Notes under the pieces: generated by a model
Database searches by the model: none
Seen by the model: the letters and a program-made list of their open reading frames with translations, nothing else
Told to the model about the DNA's origin: nothing
Shown: in pieces, positions 56,009 to 64,000 of the stretch
How positions within the stretch are numbered: position 1 is the first letter of the stretch
Layout: every line of letters starts with the position of its first letter
Position numbers and translations under genes: made by a program
Assembly (NCBI GenBank): GCA_017999835.1
Contig: JAGNLA010000009.1
Location: 6,646-70,645, forward strand
Origin: Caldisericia bacterium
Lineage (GTDB): Bacteria > Caldisericota > Caldisericia > JAAYUI01
DNA: 64,000 bases
Direction of reading: 5' to 3'

Positions 56009-59000
56009 AACAAGTTAAGGTTGTTATCGCAATTCTTGTCGCTGTTGCAGGCATCAGCTCGATTTCAGCTGAAGACGGAAAAAAGTATGACCTCTCGGCA
56101 ACTCTGACAATCGAACCAGGTCAAACGGCAACAGTCTCGGTTGTTGATGGTTTGCTCAAGATTGGGGGGCAAACAAGGCCAGAGGTTCCGGCAATAGTCA
56201 ACTCCTCACCAGAATGGCTCAGGTACGACCTTGAGCTAGCGTTCTCGAAACTTGCCAAGTCACCCGAGAGGGTAGGCAAAGGCGCCTATCTTGCGTTTGC
56301 AAAGATCGATGGCAAGGAAGCCATCGTGCTCTCATCATCTGGCAAAAAACCGTTCATAGTAGGTCTACCAGGTTATGATGATATGTCATCGATGTTGCCG
56401 GCAAACATTGACCCAACTGCAAGAATAGCCGTTACCGATATTGACTCTGACGGAAACGCTGACCTTGTGGTTTGTCCAAAAACCAAAGGCTACTACTACC
56501 TTCTTGGCCCGGATTTCTCAGTCTCCACCAAATCCGGCAACATTAGCATTAATCCTGAAGACGCAAAAAAGCCGCTCTACCCAATCGGTTTTGCCGATGA
56601 CACAGTGCAGCTTGTCACCGAACCAAAAGAATTTGGCTTCTGGGATATGGCTGGCAGCTACAAATCCTGCAAACAGGAAAACTTCGTCATGCCGTTGCCA
56701 AGAGCGTACGGCGTCATGACTTCGATGGGCTTGTTCTACATCGACGGTTCTGGAGATTTGAGACTGTTTGATGCAAGGCTTACAGGTGTAAAAAATGAAG
56801 TGCCGACCGGCTTTTCAGGAAAAACTGAAGACGGCTTGCCAGGTTTTGATGGTGAAGCTCATCTGGCTTTTGACAAAGGCAAGATTTATGCAGGCTTACT
56901 TGACGGCAGCGTCAAAACAATGGAGTACACAAAATCAGGCTGGAAAGTTGAGCCACTCAAAACAAAACTGACTTTTGGTACAAAACTCTCAATTCAGATT
57001 GCCGACGGAAATCTTTATTTTGCTGACTCAAAGTCAAAAAACATCCAGCTTGCAAAGGGTTCGGACTGGTCAAAGGCAGAAAAACTGAATGCGACCTCAG
57101 ACACGCCGTTTGCAGCAGCAGACGTCAACGGTGACAAAAATGCAGACTTAGCCGTCATCCAGGGCAACAAACTCGCGATTCTTGCCGGCCCAGAGTTCAA
57201 AACTTCAATTAAAAACATCGAACAGTGGGTCGAAAGAAAGAAAAACGACAAGGAAACAGAAAAAGTTTCACTCATCGACAACGGATGTTCGCCAGCTTTT
57301 GCCGACTTCAACTCCGACGGAAAGACCGATCTTCTTATAGGTTTGCGTGATGGCAGAATCCTCTCGTTTGCCGGGCCAAACTTTGACAAAACCGATACCT
57401 TCGACTGGCTCGACGCAGGCGACTTTGCCGCCCCCCAGTTTGGCGATGTTGACCTGGACGGAAAAGACGATCTGCTGGTTTCAAACGTTGACGGCAGGCT
57501 GTTTTGCTACAGGAAGGTTGGAGACATATGGCAGGAGTGGAAATCGTGGTCGTTTATACCAACCCCAAGCCAGGCAGTTGTTTCTGATTACTTCAACTCC
57601 TACATGCACGATGCGCCGCTTGTTCAGTGGAAGAACGATCCGGACACGGTAAAAGCTTACTCATCCCAGCTTGAAAACTGCGATCCGAAGATGTTTGACG
57701 AGATAGCATTTGTCATTGCCGAAACCTCCCCCGAAATCCTGCGTACAATGTCGCGAATGGGTCAGGCTGACATAGTAACCAGAAACGCCAAAACCATCTA
57801 CGAATACGCGCCAACGCTGCCATACCTCAAGTTGGTAGAAAAACCTGATTTCACAACCATCTCATACAAGGTTGCCGGCAAAGAAGTCGAGCTGCCAAGG
57901 GATGATTACTACTGGTATGTCGTGCATCCAAGGATTCTGTTCGAGCTGCCAATCGGCGTTGACTGTTCCTGGTGGGACAAGTCAGCTCAGGACAGGGACA
58001 TGGGCATCGAAGACTGGTGGAAGCACGAGGAGAACATCTATCTTGCCAAGGACAAAGCCGTTTTCTGGAGGGAAGCTTACAAGACCGACAAGACCTACGG
58101 CGAATCCGTGCTTGAAGCCGCGCAAAAATCGCAAACCTACGAAGACGCTATGAAAAACGTTTTCTGGCTCAAGGGTTTGGGCAAGGAAAGACTCTTCACA
58201 TTTGGTTATCTCACCAATGACCTTTTCCCGTGGCAGATTTTCAAAAAACACTACGGCTCATGTGGCGAAAATTCCATTGTTTTTGCCTCAATGGCAAGGG
58301 CTGCTCTGCTTCCATGCTACGTTGCAATCGACCAGGGCGAGGATCACCAGTGGAACGAAGTCTGGATGCCAGACGGCTGGAGACACGTTGAGCCAAGTTC
58401 TGAAACTCTGACCTGGGATGTCCCGTGGATTCCACCAAACGAGGGCTGGGATCACAACAGTAAAACAATTTCAGCAATCGTTGGCTGGAGAGGCGATGAT
58501 TATATGTTTGCCACCACAGCAACAGTCCACAATGGCAAGCCAGGATTCACAAAGAGTGGAAAAGGCTACACCGACACAGCCGATGTCTCTTTCAAAATTC
58601 TTGATTCAGAGGATAAACCAGTTGAAGGCGGTCTGGTCATTGTCAGGTCAGGTTGGAACAACTCCAACAACGTCGCCATCTGGGGCTACACAAACACCAA
58701 CGGCACAACCAAGTTTGACCTTGGCTACGAGCCATATTATGTCATCGACGTGGTCACCCCCTATGGCATAACCGGACTTTCTAGATTTGTCGTCAAAGAA
58801 CTTGAAAAATACGAAGTTACACTCAAGATTCCCGGCAAAGCGCCAAAAAATGGCAACCCTCTCTACAACGAACCCACCCAAACAGGCACAAATGTTTTGT
58901 TTGAGTCAGTCACAGATGAGCAGAGACCGATGAATTTTAGGACAAGCCGAGGATACAGGCTTGGCGGTTACCTGTTTGAAACCTACGGCCACCACGGTCC

Positions 59001-59841
59001 GTTGTTCTTCAGGCAACAGGTAATCTCCACACCTGCGACAGTCAAGATTGGAACAAACAATTATTCCATTGCCCAGGGCAGAGGTGCGACTCTTGCCGAG
59101 GGTCAGTCGATGACTTTTACAAACGATTCGTTGTTCACCTATAAAATCGTGAAGATCAAAGTATCAATTCCAGTCAAAGAGTACAAACTCTCCATCTCGG
59201 CCAAGTCGGACAAAAAAGAAGTCAAGAGCGGCGAAAGCTTCACGGTTTCAGGCAACATCGACCACTCAACACCACTTTCAAAATTTGAATATTCGTGGGA
59301 TGGCAAGATTTGGAACAACGTTGAAATCCCACAAGGTAAGTGGTTTGGCAACTTCGACATCAAGGTTGAGACAGGCGCAAACGGCCCAATGAGTCCAGGA
59401 GACAAAAAACTGACATTGCGCTGCCAGTCAAACCTCCCAGACGAAACAAAAACAAGCGAAACCACTGTTCCAGTAAAGATTCTTTCAACCAACCTCTTCC
59501 TCAACCAGCCGCTAACACAGGACGGACCTGATCCAGTAACTGACTCTAAGTGGAGACTTGTAGACTTCACCATCCCCGAAGGAGAAAAATATCTTCTTAT
59601 ACAGACAACAACAGAGTTTGCAGGACTCGACCTTGATATGTTCCTTTATCTGGATGCAAACGGGAACGGCAAGGTTGACAAGGATGAGGAGATTGCAAAC
59701 TCAGCTGGTGGTTCGGCTTTCGAAAGAATTCTCCTGAACAATCCAAAAACTGGGCCCTATATCCTTCTAATCCACGGCTACAGCGTGCCAGATCCGGACA
59801 CAAGGTTTGACCTGAAGATGTCAGTTGCGCCCAACTGGTAG
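56005..59841 (+). CDS. large secreted protein with FG-GAP repeats and a transglutaminase-like core
   Basis: 1278 residues, signal peptide 1-22 (before AEDGK). Residues 60-515 hold integrin-like FG-GAP/VCBS repeats with Ca2+ loops of the type DIDSDGNAD, DVNGDKNAD, DFNSDGKTD and DVDLDGKDD. Residues about 590-830 form a transglutaminase/protease-fold domain with Cys753 (YGSCGENS) and His781 (EDHQWNEVW) followed by GWRHVEPS. Next come a carboxypeptidase-regulatory-like module (about 855-945), Ig-like modules, and near the C-terminus a pre-peptidase-type beta domain with a Ca2+ loop (DANGNGKVDKDEE). Could cross-link, cleave or deamidate surface proteins or peptidoglycan peptides. Coupled to an MFS gene; terminator follows. 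Confidence 0.83.
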   Translation: MKQVKVVIAILVAVAGISSISAEDGKKYDLSATLTIEPGQTATVSVVDGLLKIGGQTRPEVPAIVNSSPEWLRYDLELAFSKLAKSPERVGKGAYLAFAKIDGKEAIVLSSSGKKPFIVGLPGYDDMSSMLPANIDPTARIAVTDIDSDGNADLVVCPKTKGYYYLLGPDFSVSTKSGNISINPEDAKKPLYPIGFADDTVQLVTEPKEFGFWDMAGSYKSCKQENFVMPLPRAYGVMTSMGLFYIDGSGDLRLFDARLTGVKNEVPTGFSGKTEDGLPGFDGEAHLAFDKGKIYAGLLDGSVKTMEYTKSGWKVEPLKTKLTFGTKLSIQIADGNLYFADSKSKNIQLAKGSDWSKAEKLNATSDTPFAAADVNGDKNADLAVIQGNKLAILAGPEFKTSIKNIEQWVERKKNDKETEKVSLIDNGCSPAFADFNSDGKTDLLIGLRDGRILSFAGPNFDKTDTFDWLDAGDFAAPQFGDVDLDGKDDLLVSNVDGRLFCYRKVGDIWQEWKSWSFIPTPSQAVVSDYFNSYMHDAPLVQWKNDPDTVKAYSSQLENCDPKMFDEIAFVIAETSPEILRTMSRMGQADIVTRNAKTIYEYAPTLPYLKLVEKPDFTTISYKVAGKEVELPRDDYYWYVVHPRILFELPIGVDCSWWDKSAQDRDMGIEDWWKHEENIYLAKDKAVFWREAYKTDKTYGESVLEAAQKSQTYEDAMKNVFWLKGLGKERLFTFGYLTNDLFPWQIFKKHYGSCGENSIVFASMARAALLPCYVAIDQGEDHQWNEVWMPDGWRHVEPSSETLTWDVPWIPPNEGWDHNSKTISAIVGWRGDDYMFATTATVHNGKPGFTKSGKGYTDTADVSFKILDSEDKPVEGGLVIVRSGWNNSNNVAIWGYTNTNGTTKFDLGYEPYYVIDVVTPYGITGLSRFVVKELEKYEVTLKIPGKAPKNGNPLYNEPTQTGTNVLFESVTDEQRPMNFRTSRGYRLGGYLFETYGHHGPLFFRQQVISTPATVKIGTNNYSIAQGRGATLAEGQSMTFTNDSLFTYKIVKIKVSIPVKEYKLSISAKSDKKEVKSGESFTVSGNIDHSTPLSKFEYSWDGKIWNNVEIPQGKWFGNFDIKVETGANGPMSPGDKKLTLRCQSNLPDETKTSETTVPVKILSTNLFLNQPLTQDGPDPVTDSKWRLVDFTIPEGEKYLLIQTTTEFAGLDLDMFLYLDANGNGKVDKDEEIANSAGGSAFERILLNNPKTGPYILLIHGYSVPDPDTRFDLKMSVAPNW

Positions 59842-59858
59842 GAATTAGCAGTAATGAA

Positions 59859-59893
59859 TTTAAAAAAGCCAGGTGATACCTGGCTTTTTTAAA
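59859..59893 (+). terminator. intrinsic terminator after the transglutaminase-like gene
   Basis: Stem TTTAAAAAAGCCAGGT / ACCTGGCTTTTTTAAA with a three-base loop. Confidence 0.9.
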
Positions 59894-59959
59894 TATTCCA
59901 GTTCAACATAAACGATAATTGACTGGACTGGTTTTGGATTTAATATGATTAAACCATAT

Positions 59960-60033
59960 GCGCTCGTAGCTCAATTGGATAGAGTGGTGGCCTCCGGAGC
60001 CGCAGGTTAGGGGTTCGAATCCCCTCGAGCGCG
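59960..60033 (+). tRNA. tRNA-Arg (anticodon CCG)
   Basis: Acceptor GCGCTCG/CGAGCGC, D arm GCTCAATTGGATAGAG, anticodon loop CTCCGGA, T arm GGGGTTCGAATCCCC, discriminator G, no encoded CCA. Decodes CGG. Its 3' 27 bases overlap the antisense McsA-like gene. Confidence 0.94.
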
Positions 60034-60483
60034 ATGAGCCCAGGATTTTATGTTCACAATTTGATCCCGAATTTGGGCTGCATCCTCATAACGCTCTTCC
60101 ATTATGGCTTTGTTGAGATCGTCAATGAGCGATTCCAATGTCATGTCGCCAGCATCAAAATCATCGACCAGTTTCCCAAGAGAGAGTTTGAATGTTGAAT
60201 AGCAGACCTGGCATCCCTTGTACCCTGTCTGGACAAACTGACTGAACCTTTTGCCACACTTCGGGCATATTGATTCCGTGGAAGTCTTTTTTTCTAACAT
60301 GTCTGAAACTTTCTCAAGCCAGTCAGGAACGTCCTTGCCACCAAAAGCGGCAGTGTTCCTTCTTGATTCAAGCATTTTCTTGGCGCAGTCATCACAGACG
60401 TATAGTTCAAGAACCTTGTAGGCTCCGAGCACTTGTATGTAGTGACCGTTTGCTTCCTTCTGTTTACAAATCTGACACAGCAT
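60007..60483 (-). CDS. mcsA: McsA-like zinc protein with UVR motif
   Basis: 158 residues. Four CxxC pairs (Cys3/6, 30/33, 73/76, 91/94) suit two zinc sites, and a UvrB/C-type helical motif (about 115-150, LNKAIMEERYEDAAQIRDQI) follows. This is the layout of McsA, the activator of the arginine kinase McsB in Firmicutes. No ctsR, mcsB or clpC is adjacent, so it may work with other partners. The last nine codons and the stop are read from the antisense strand of tRNA-Arg(CCG), so the C-terminus (ARGDSNP) was probably set by the tRNA sequence. Divergent from acpS. Confidence 0.82.
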   Translation of the reverse strand: MLCQICKQKEANGHYIQVLGAYKVLELYVCDDCAKKMLESRRNTAAFGGKDVPDWLEKVSDMLEKKTSTESICPKCGKRFSQFVQTGYKGCQVCYSTFKLSLGKLVDDFDAGDMTLESLIDDLNKAIMEERYEDAAQIRDQIVNIKSWAHRARGDSNP

Positions 60484-60524
60484 CTTATAATTCCTTACTC
60501 AAGATTATACATAAAGGAGATAAT

Positions 60525-60869
60525 TTGTCTATTAGATTGGGTTTTGACCTAGAAAGTTCACATCGCATAAAATCAATCTGCGTTTCGAGTCCAAAAATTT
60601 TGGTAAGGCTCTTTACTCAAAATGAGGTTTCCTATTCGAAACAATTTTCGGACTGGCACGTTCACCTAGCTGCCGCTTTCTGCGCCAAAGAGGCCTTTTT
60701 TAAGGCTCTAGGTACAGGTCTTGAGGGTCATCGCTGGGTCGATGTCGAACTGTGTCATTTCCCCTCAGGAGAGCCATTTTTGACGTACAAAGGAAAACCG
60801 ATTTCCGGTCAAATTTCTATTTCCCATACCAAGGAGACCGCAGGAGCAGTTGTGCTGCTTTTTGAATAA
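60525..60869 (+). CDS. acpS: holo-[acyl-carrier-protein] synthase
   Basis: 114 residues from a TTG at 60525, which has AAGGAGA at the right distance; the frame is open further upstream but only through the mcsA-like gene. AcpS attaches 4'-phosphopantetheine from CoA to acyl carrier protein. The Mg2+ ligands are visible: Asp8 (LGFDLES) and Glu56 (CAKEAFFKALGTG). The ending SISHTKETAGAVVLL is the usual closing strand. Terminator follows. Confidence 0.9.
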   Translation: MSIRLGFDLESSHRIKSICVSSPKILVRLFTQNEVSYSKQFSDWHVHLAAAFCAKEAFFKALGTGLEGHRWVDVELCHFPSGEPFLTYKGKPISGQISISHTKETAGAVVLLFE

Positions 60870-60883
60870 GTCAATTTTATATA

Positions 60884-60911
60884 AAAAGGCCACCGTTACC
60901 GGTGGCCTTTT
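60884..60911. terminator. bidirectional intrinsic terminator
   Basis: Stem AAAAGGCCACCG / CGGTGGCCTTTT with a TTAC loop, between convergent acpS and the surface protein gene. Confidence 0.9.
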
Positions 60912-60928
60912 CGATTGTCAGTTACGTT

Positions 60929-63900
60929 TCAAGGTTTTTTTGGTGTTGGTGGGTAGTTGATGGTAATCATCTTCTGGTTTGCATCCCAGTTTACTTCTCC
61001 ACCCATTTTCTCTACAACAAACCTGAATGGAAGCATTGTAGAACCTTTTATGATCAACGGTTTAAGTGTTCCTTTCGCGTTTATCAACACTTCCTTGCCA
61101 TCAATCTTTGCTTTGGGGTTATTTATTTCAAACGCTATGGTTCTCGTTTTTCCACCCGGAATGGACTGGATTACTGTTGCAGTTCTGGTTTTATCATCCC
61201 ATTCAATCTTTGCAAATAACATCTCAACAACGCCCCTAAGAGGAATATAAGTGTTATTTCTGGCTTCTACTGGCAAAGGAGGAACTGTGTTAACCGGAGC
61301 TGTTTTAAGTATCGAACGCTTCCCGTTAACCATAAGTGTTGTTTGGTTAATCCAAAGATACATATCAATCGGCCCCCAAATTGTAAATGGAGAGGTTTTT
61401 GTGTTTCCTGCTGGATCAGTTGCTTTTACTTCAATCTTATTCTCACCTTTATTGGCAACTTTCACAAAGGATGAGAATATTGCCTTGTCCTCGCCAACCT
61501 GCTCGATCACGTTTGCGATAGTGTTGTTTACAAACAACGAAGCGTCCACATCTGATTCAAACCTGACCTCGACCTCGTCATCAACCTGATAGATATCGCC
61601 ATAGACAGGGCTGAGCATCTTTACTTCAGGTGGGGTAATATCGTAGGTTACAGTGTAAACCTGTTTTGATGACAGCCAGCCAGCCTGATCCTCTGCCCAA
61701 ACTTCGAACTTGTAGACGCCTTCTTTTGGAAGGGTGATTTCTTTTTTAAACACACCTGCGTCAGAGTTGAGGATTGCGCCTGAGTCCTTCATCTCCACAA
61801 CTTTTGCCTGGACAACGTCAACTTTTTCACCATTGATAAACACATCTGGGACAACATATGGTGAATTGTTCTTGTCTTCGTACTTTAGAAGCTCTGTCGG
61901 ATCAGCAAGACCGACGATGCTGAATTTGTTTGTTTTCAACGACACGTTTTTCTGGGCTGGTTCGGAAATCGAGATTGTTGGTGAGTTTGTGTCGATCTTG
62001 AACTCATACGATCTCACTTCTTCATTGCCATAGGCATCGATTGCCTGCCAATGAAGGATATCAAGTCTCTGTTGGTCGGCGATGCCAAGCGGTTTGCCAA
62101 TTGTCCAGTCGATGGCTTTTTCGGTTGCATCGTTCCACCAGATCTTGATTTTTGCAGTTGGTGAGTCTACCTCAAAATCAATTGACGGCGGGGTTTTAAA
62201 CCAACCGTTTTTACCATCAGGACTGGTCTTTATCCATTTTGGTTTTCCATTTTCGTCGAGCTCCGATGAGGGCTTTAGAATGAGCAGTGTTGACACAGGA
62301 AGTGATGGAGCGATGAAGAATGGGTCAGATACGCCACCATCAGGATCTTTTGAAGTTGAAATCTTTATTATGTAATTATCGTTGGCTACTGGAGGGTTTT
62401 TTATTCCACAGGATTTCGAAATGTTGATCTTGAAATCCTCTCCTGATTCAATTTTCTTGGGAATAGTCACTTCTAGTGAATTTCCAGAGCCTTTTGCGGT
62501 TGTAGAATTTCCGCTGACAATTATGCAATCTGCCATAGTTTCCGGGATGACTGTGCCTTCGGGGAATTCGAGGAATATCTTGTCACCAATTTCCAAAGCG
62601 CCATTGTAGGCCAGCGAACCACCAAGTTCCCAGGATGAATTTTCTTTGGCGTTGAGCGGTATAACTTTTATCTGGTCAATCGTAAGTTTCTTGATAAGAA
62701 TCTGGAATGGGTCAGTGGTAAAAACCCCATCAACACCCTGACCAGAGAACTTTATCTGGTATGTGCCGGGGTTTTCAGGATTCTTTATCTTGGCTTCCTT
62801 TGTAAATTCAATCATTATTGAGCCAGGCTTAATTTCAGTTGGAGCGTAAATTCTTACCCTTTTTTCATCTCCAATAATGCCGGGTCTGAGTGAGCAAGGG
62901 GTGTCATTGATCAAAACTGCATCGGCTTTAATGTACTGTGGGATGGCAACTTCCTTTGGGAAAAGAATTTCAATCATGTCATTGGCGCTGAGGGTTTTGG
63001 GGAAATCTACACTGAACTTATACGATGCATACTGATTCGCATACGGCGGAACGACCTGAGGTTTCTGGCCTGCACGAACAATCTGGAACGGCAATGATTC
63101 TACCGGCTCAGGTTCAAAATCTGTTTTGATTATTATTGAATAATTTCCTTTATTGGGTGTATTTTTTATCCCAGCTTTATATGAGATATCAACCACAATC
63201 TCGCCAAGGTTATCGATGTCAATTGGGCAAAGCATCGAGAGTGTGCCTGAAGGTTGATGGACCTGGGGGTCAACCGAGAGTGGCTTGCCATTCATTTTGA
63301 CCAGAGAGGCATCTATGGATTCCGGAAATACAGTACCTTTTGGGAAAACCATTGTTATTCTCGACGTTGTCCTGTCAAGCGAACCACCTTCACCGACATG
63401 GAATTTAATATTATAACCAGACACTTCATTGATGGCTGGATTAGTAAGTGACACGGTAGCTTGCTCAACCTGTGACTTAACAACTGTAATTTCATTGCTC
63501 CAAACGGTATCTTGCTCAGAATGAGTTCTAACACCAATCCTATACTTTCCGGGATTCATAGAGTTTCTGAATCCAGCTCTTGAGGCAACGGTGATTGGTA
63601 TTGGATCATACGGTCCATTTGGTTCCAATTCAATATGCGACCAGAATGTTATAGAGTTTTCCGAATCAAGACCAAACTGTTGCAGGTATTTCGGATTTGT
63701 TCTCTTGTTTGTTTTGATCTGCGGAAGACCTTGGCATTTCGTGCATGGTGATGTGGCAAGATAAATCGAATTCAGGATTCTCTCAAGCTCATTGGATTCG
63801 GCTTCGGTAATACCCGCAACTGGCTTTGGCACATCAGGCATTGTCCATTCATCGGGGAAAACAATCGTAATCCAGCCATGAATTTCCACTGTTTGATTGA

Positions 63901-64000
63901 TGTCTACATCAATTTTGTATGTTGAGGTAACACCAACCTGAGGAGGCTTAAAATAAACCACCTTAACAGATGTAAGTTTTGCTTGTGCATCCTGTCCAAT
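60929..64000 (-). CDS. large secreted multi-domain surface protein, distant paralogue G (5' end beyond window)
   Basis: At least 1023 residues; the frame is open to the window edge, where it reads IGQDAQAKLTSV, so the signal peptide lies outside. It shares with the array proteins an N-terminal module (VEIHGWITIVFP, SPCTKCQGLPQI, NPGKYRIGV), beta repeats with GEGGSLDRTTSRI, FPKGTVFPESI and AGIKN, a chitobiase-like insert (KTPPSIDFEVDSPTAKIKIWWND), two Ig-like domains and a stalk domain with NNTYIPLRGVVEML and GSTMLPFRFVVEKMGG. It lacks the SGLGCW and WRKGYN motifs. The last residues are PPTPKKP. It is 20 kb from the array and has its own terminator. Confidence 0.78.
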   Translation of the reverse strand: MGQDAQAKLTSVKVVYFKPPQVGVTSTYKIDVDINQTVEIHGWITIVFPDEWTMPDVPKPVAGITEAESNELERILNSIYLATSPCTKCQGLPQIKTNKRTNPKYLQQFGLDSENSITFWSHIELEPNGPYDPIPITVASRAGFRNSMNPGKYRIGVRTHSEQDTVWSNEITVVKSQVEQATVSLTNPAINEVSGYNIKFHVGEGGSLDRTTSRITMVFPKGTVFPESIDASLVKMNGKPLSVDPQVHQPSGTLSMLCPIDIDNLGEIVVDISYKAGIKNTPNKGNYSIIIKTDFEPEPVESLPFQIVRAGQKPQVVPPYANQYASYKFSVDFPKTLSANDMIEILFPKEVAIPQYIKADAVLINDTPCSLRPGIIGDEKRVRIYAPTEIKPGSIMIEFTKEAKIKNPENPGTYQIKFSGQGVDGVFTTDPFQILIKKLTIDQIKVIPLNAKENSSWELGGSLAYNGALEIGDKIFLEFPEGTVIPETMADCIIVSGNSTTAKGSGNSLEVTIPKKIESGEDFKINISKSCGIKNPPVANDNYIIKISTSKDPDGGVSDPFFIAPSLPVSTLLILKPSSELDENGKPKWIKTSPDGKNGWFKTPPSIDFEVDSPTAKIKIWWNDATEKAIDWTIGKPLGIADQQRLDILHWQAIDAYGNEEVRSYEFKIDTNSPTISISEPAQKNVSLKTNKFSIVGLADPTELLKYEDKNNSPYVVPDVFINGEKVDVVQAKVVEMKDSGAILNSDAGVFKKEITLPKEGVYKFEVWAEDQAGWLSSKQVYTVTYDITPPEVKMLSPVYGDIYQVDDEVEVRFESDVDASLFVNNTIANVIEQVGEDKAIFSSFVKVANKGENKIEVKATDPAGNTKTSPFTIWGPIDMYLWINQTTLMVNGKRSILKTAPVNTVPPLPVEARNNTYIPLRGVVEMLFAKIEWDDKTRTATVIQSIPGGKTRTIAFEINNPKAKIDGKEVLINAKGTLKPLIIKGSTMLPFRFVVEKMGGEVNWDANQKMITINYPPTPKKP

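Noticed and set aside
60270-60524. 85-codon extension of acpS
   Set aside because: It would lie antisense to the McsA-like gene, and AcpS proteins start just before the GFDLES motif, where a TTG with AAGGAG is found.

Overview
The window is a gene-dense stretch of a bacterial chromosome of medium G+C. There are no transposases, phage genes, CRISPR arrays or rRNA, and no gap without a gene exceeds about 210 bases. The housekeeping set (RNase Y with YmdB, an McsA-like protein, HypA/HypB, a DUF4388 regulator, lipoproteins, many secreted beta-rich proteins with C-terminal PF07833 'copper amine oxidase N / stalk' domains) does not look proteobacterial. It would fit a deep-branching or candidate phylum or an anaerobic Firmicutes-like lineage. 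The sequence alone does not let me name the organism.

Left part (0-20 kb). tlyA diverges from a five-gene plus-strand operon: mfd, a phosphatase-fold/MazG fusion, a GNAT acetyltransferase, a small DUF6485-type cysteine protein and a methyltransferase-like protein. ymdB converges on that operon. Upstream of ymdB, on the minus strand, lies a long quality-control and DNA-repair operon in the order tRNA-Leu, tRNA-Gly, tig, clpP, clpX, lon, rimO, thpR, recA, recX, rny, closed by a strong hairpin. The start of rimO is out of frame by one base in a run of seven A. A tandem GNAT-like gene and a second tRNA cluster (Pro, three different Arg, Lys) lie upstream.

Middle part (20-41 kb). This is a surface-protein region. 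It holds a TlpA-like thioredoxin lipoprotein, a beta-propeller/stalk protein, and six paralogous large secreted proteins. Five of the six form one tight minus-strand operon (40.9 to 27.0 kb); the sixth stands alone at 22.4-25.7 kb, next to an unrelated lipoprotein. They share a signal peptide, an N-terminal module that I do not recognise, about three repeated beta modules and, in the long forms, a chitobiase-like insert, Ig-like domains and a C-terminal stalk domain. Two members are short and end before the stalk. A seventh, more distant member runs off the right end of the window. This family is the most interesting content here.

Right part (41-64 kb). On the plus strand are a MATE transporter; a secreted double beta-propeller protein; rplU with a 2,3-cyclic-diphosphoglycerate-synthetase-like P-loop protein and ornithine carbamoyltransferase; then hypA-hypB. 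On the minus strand is an operon of a DUF4388 protein, a small membrane protein, tyrS, a VWA-TM-FHA protein and hutU. A plus-strand pair follows: an MFS transporter and a 1278-residue secreted protein with FG-GAP repeats and a transglutaminase core. Last come tRNA-Arg(CCG), an McsA-like gene that overlaps that tRNA antisense, acpS with a TTG start, and the partial seventh surface paralogue. Start codons were chosen from Shine-Dalgarno spacing and family N-termini, and several differ from the longest open frame.
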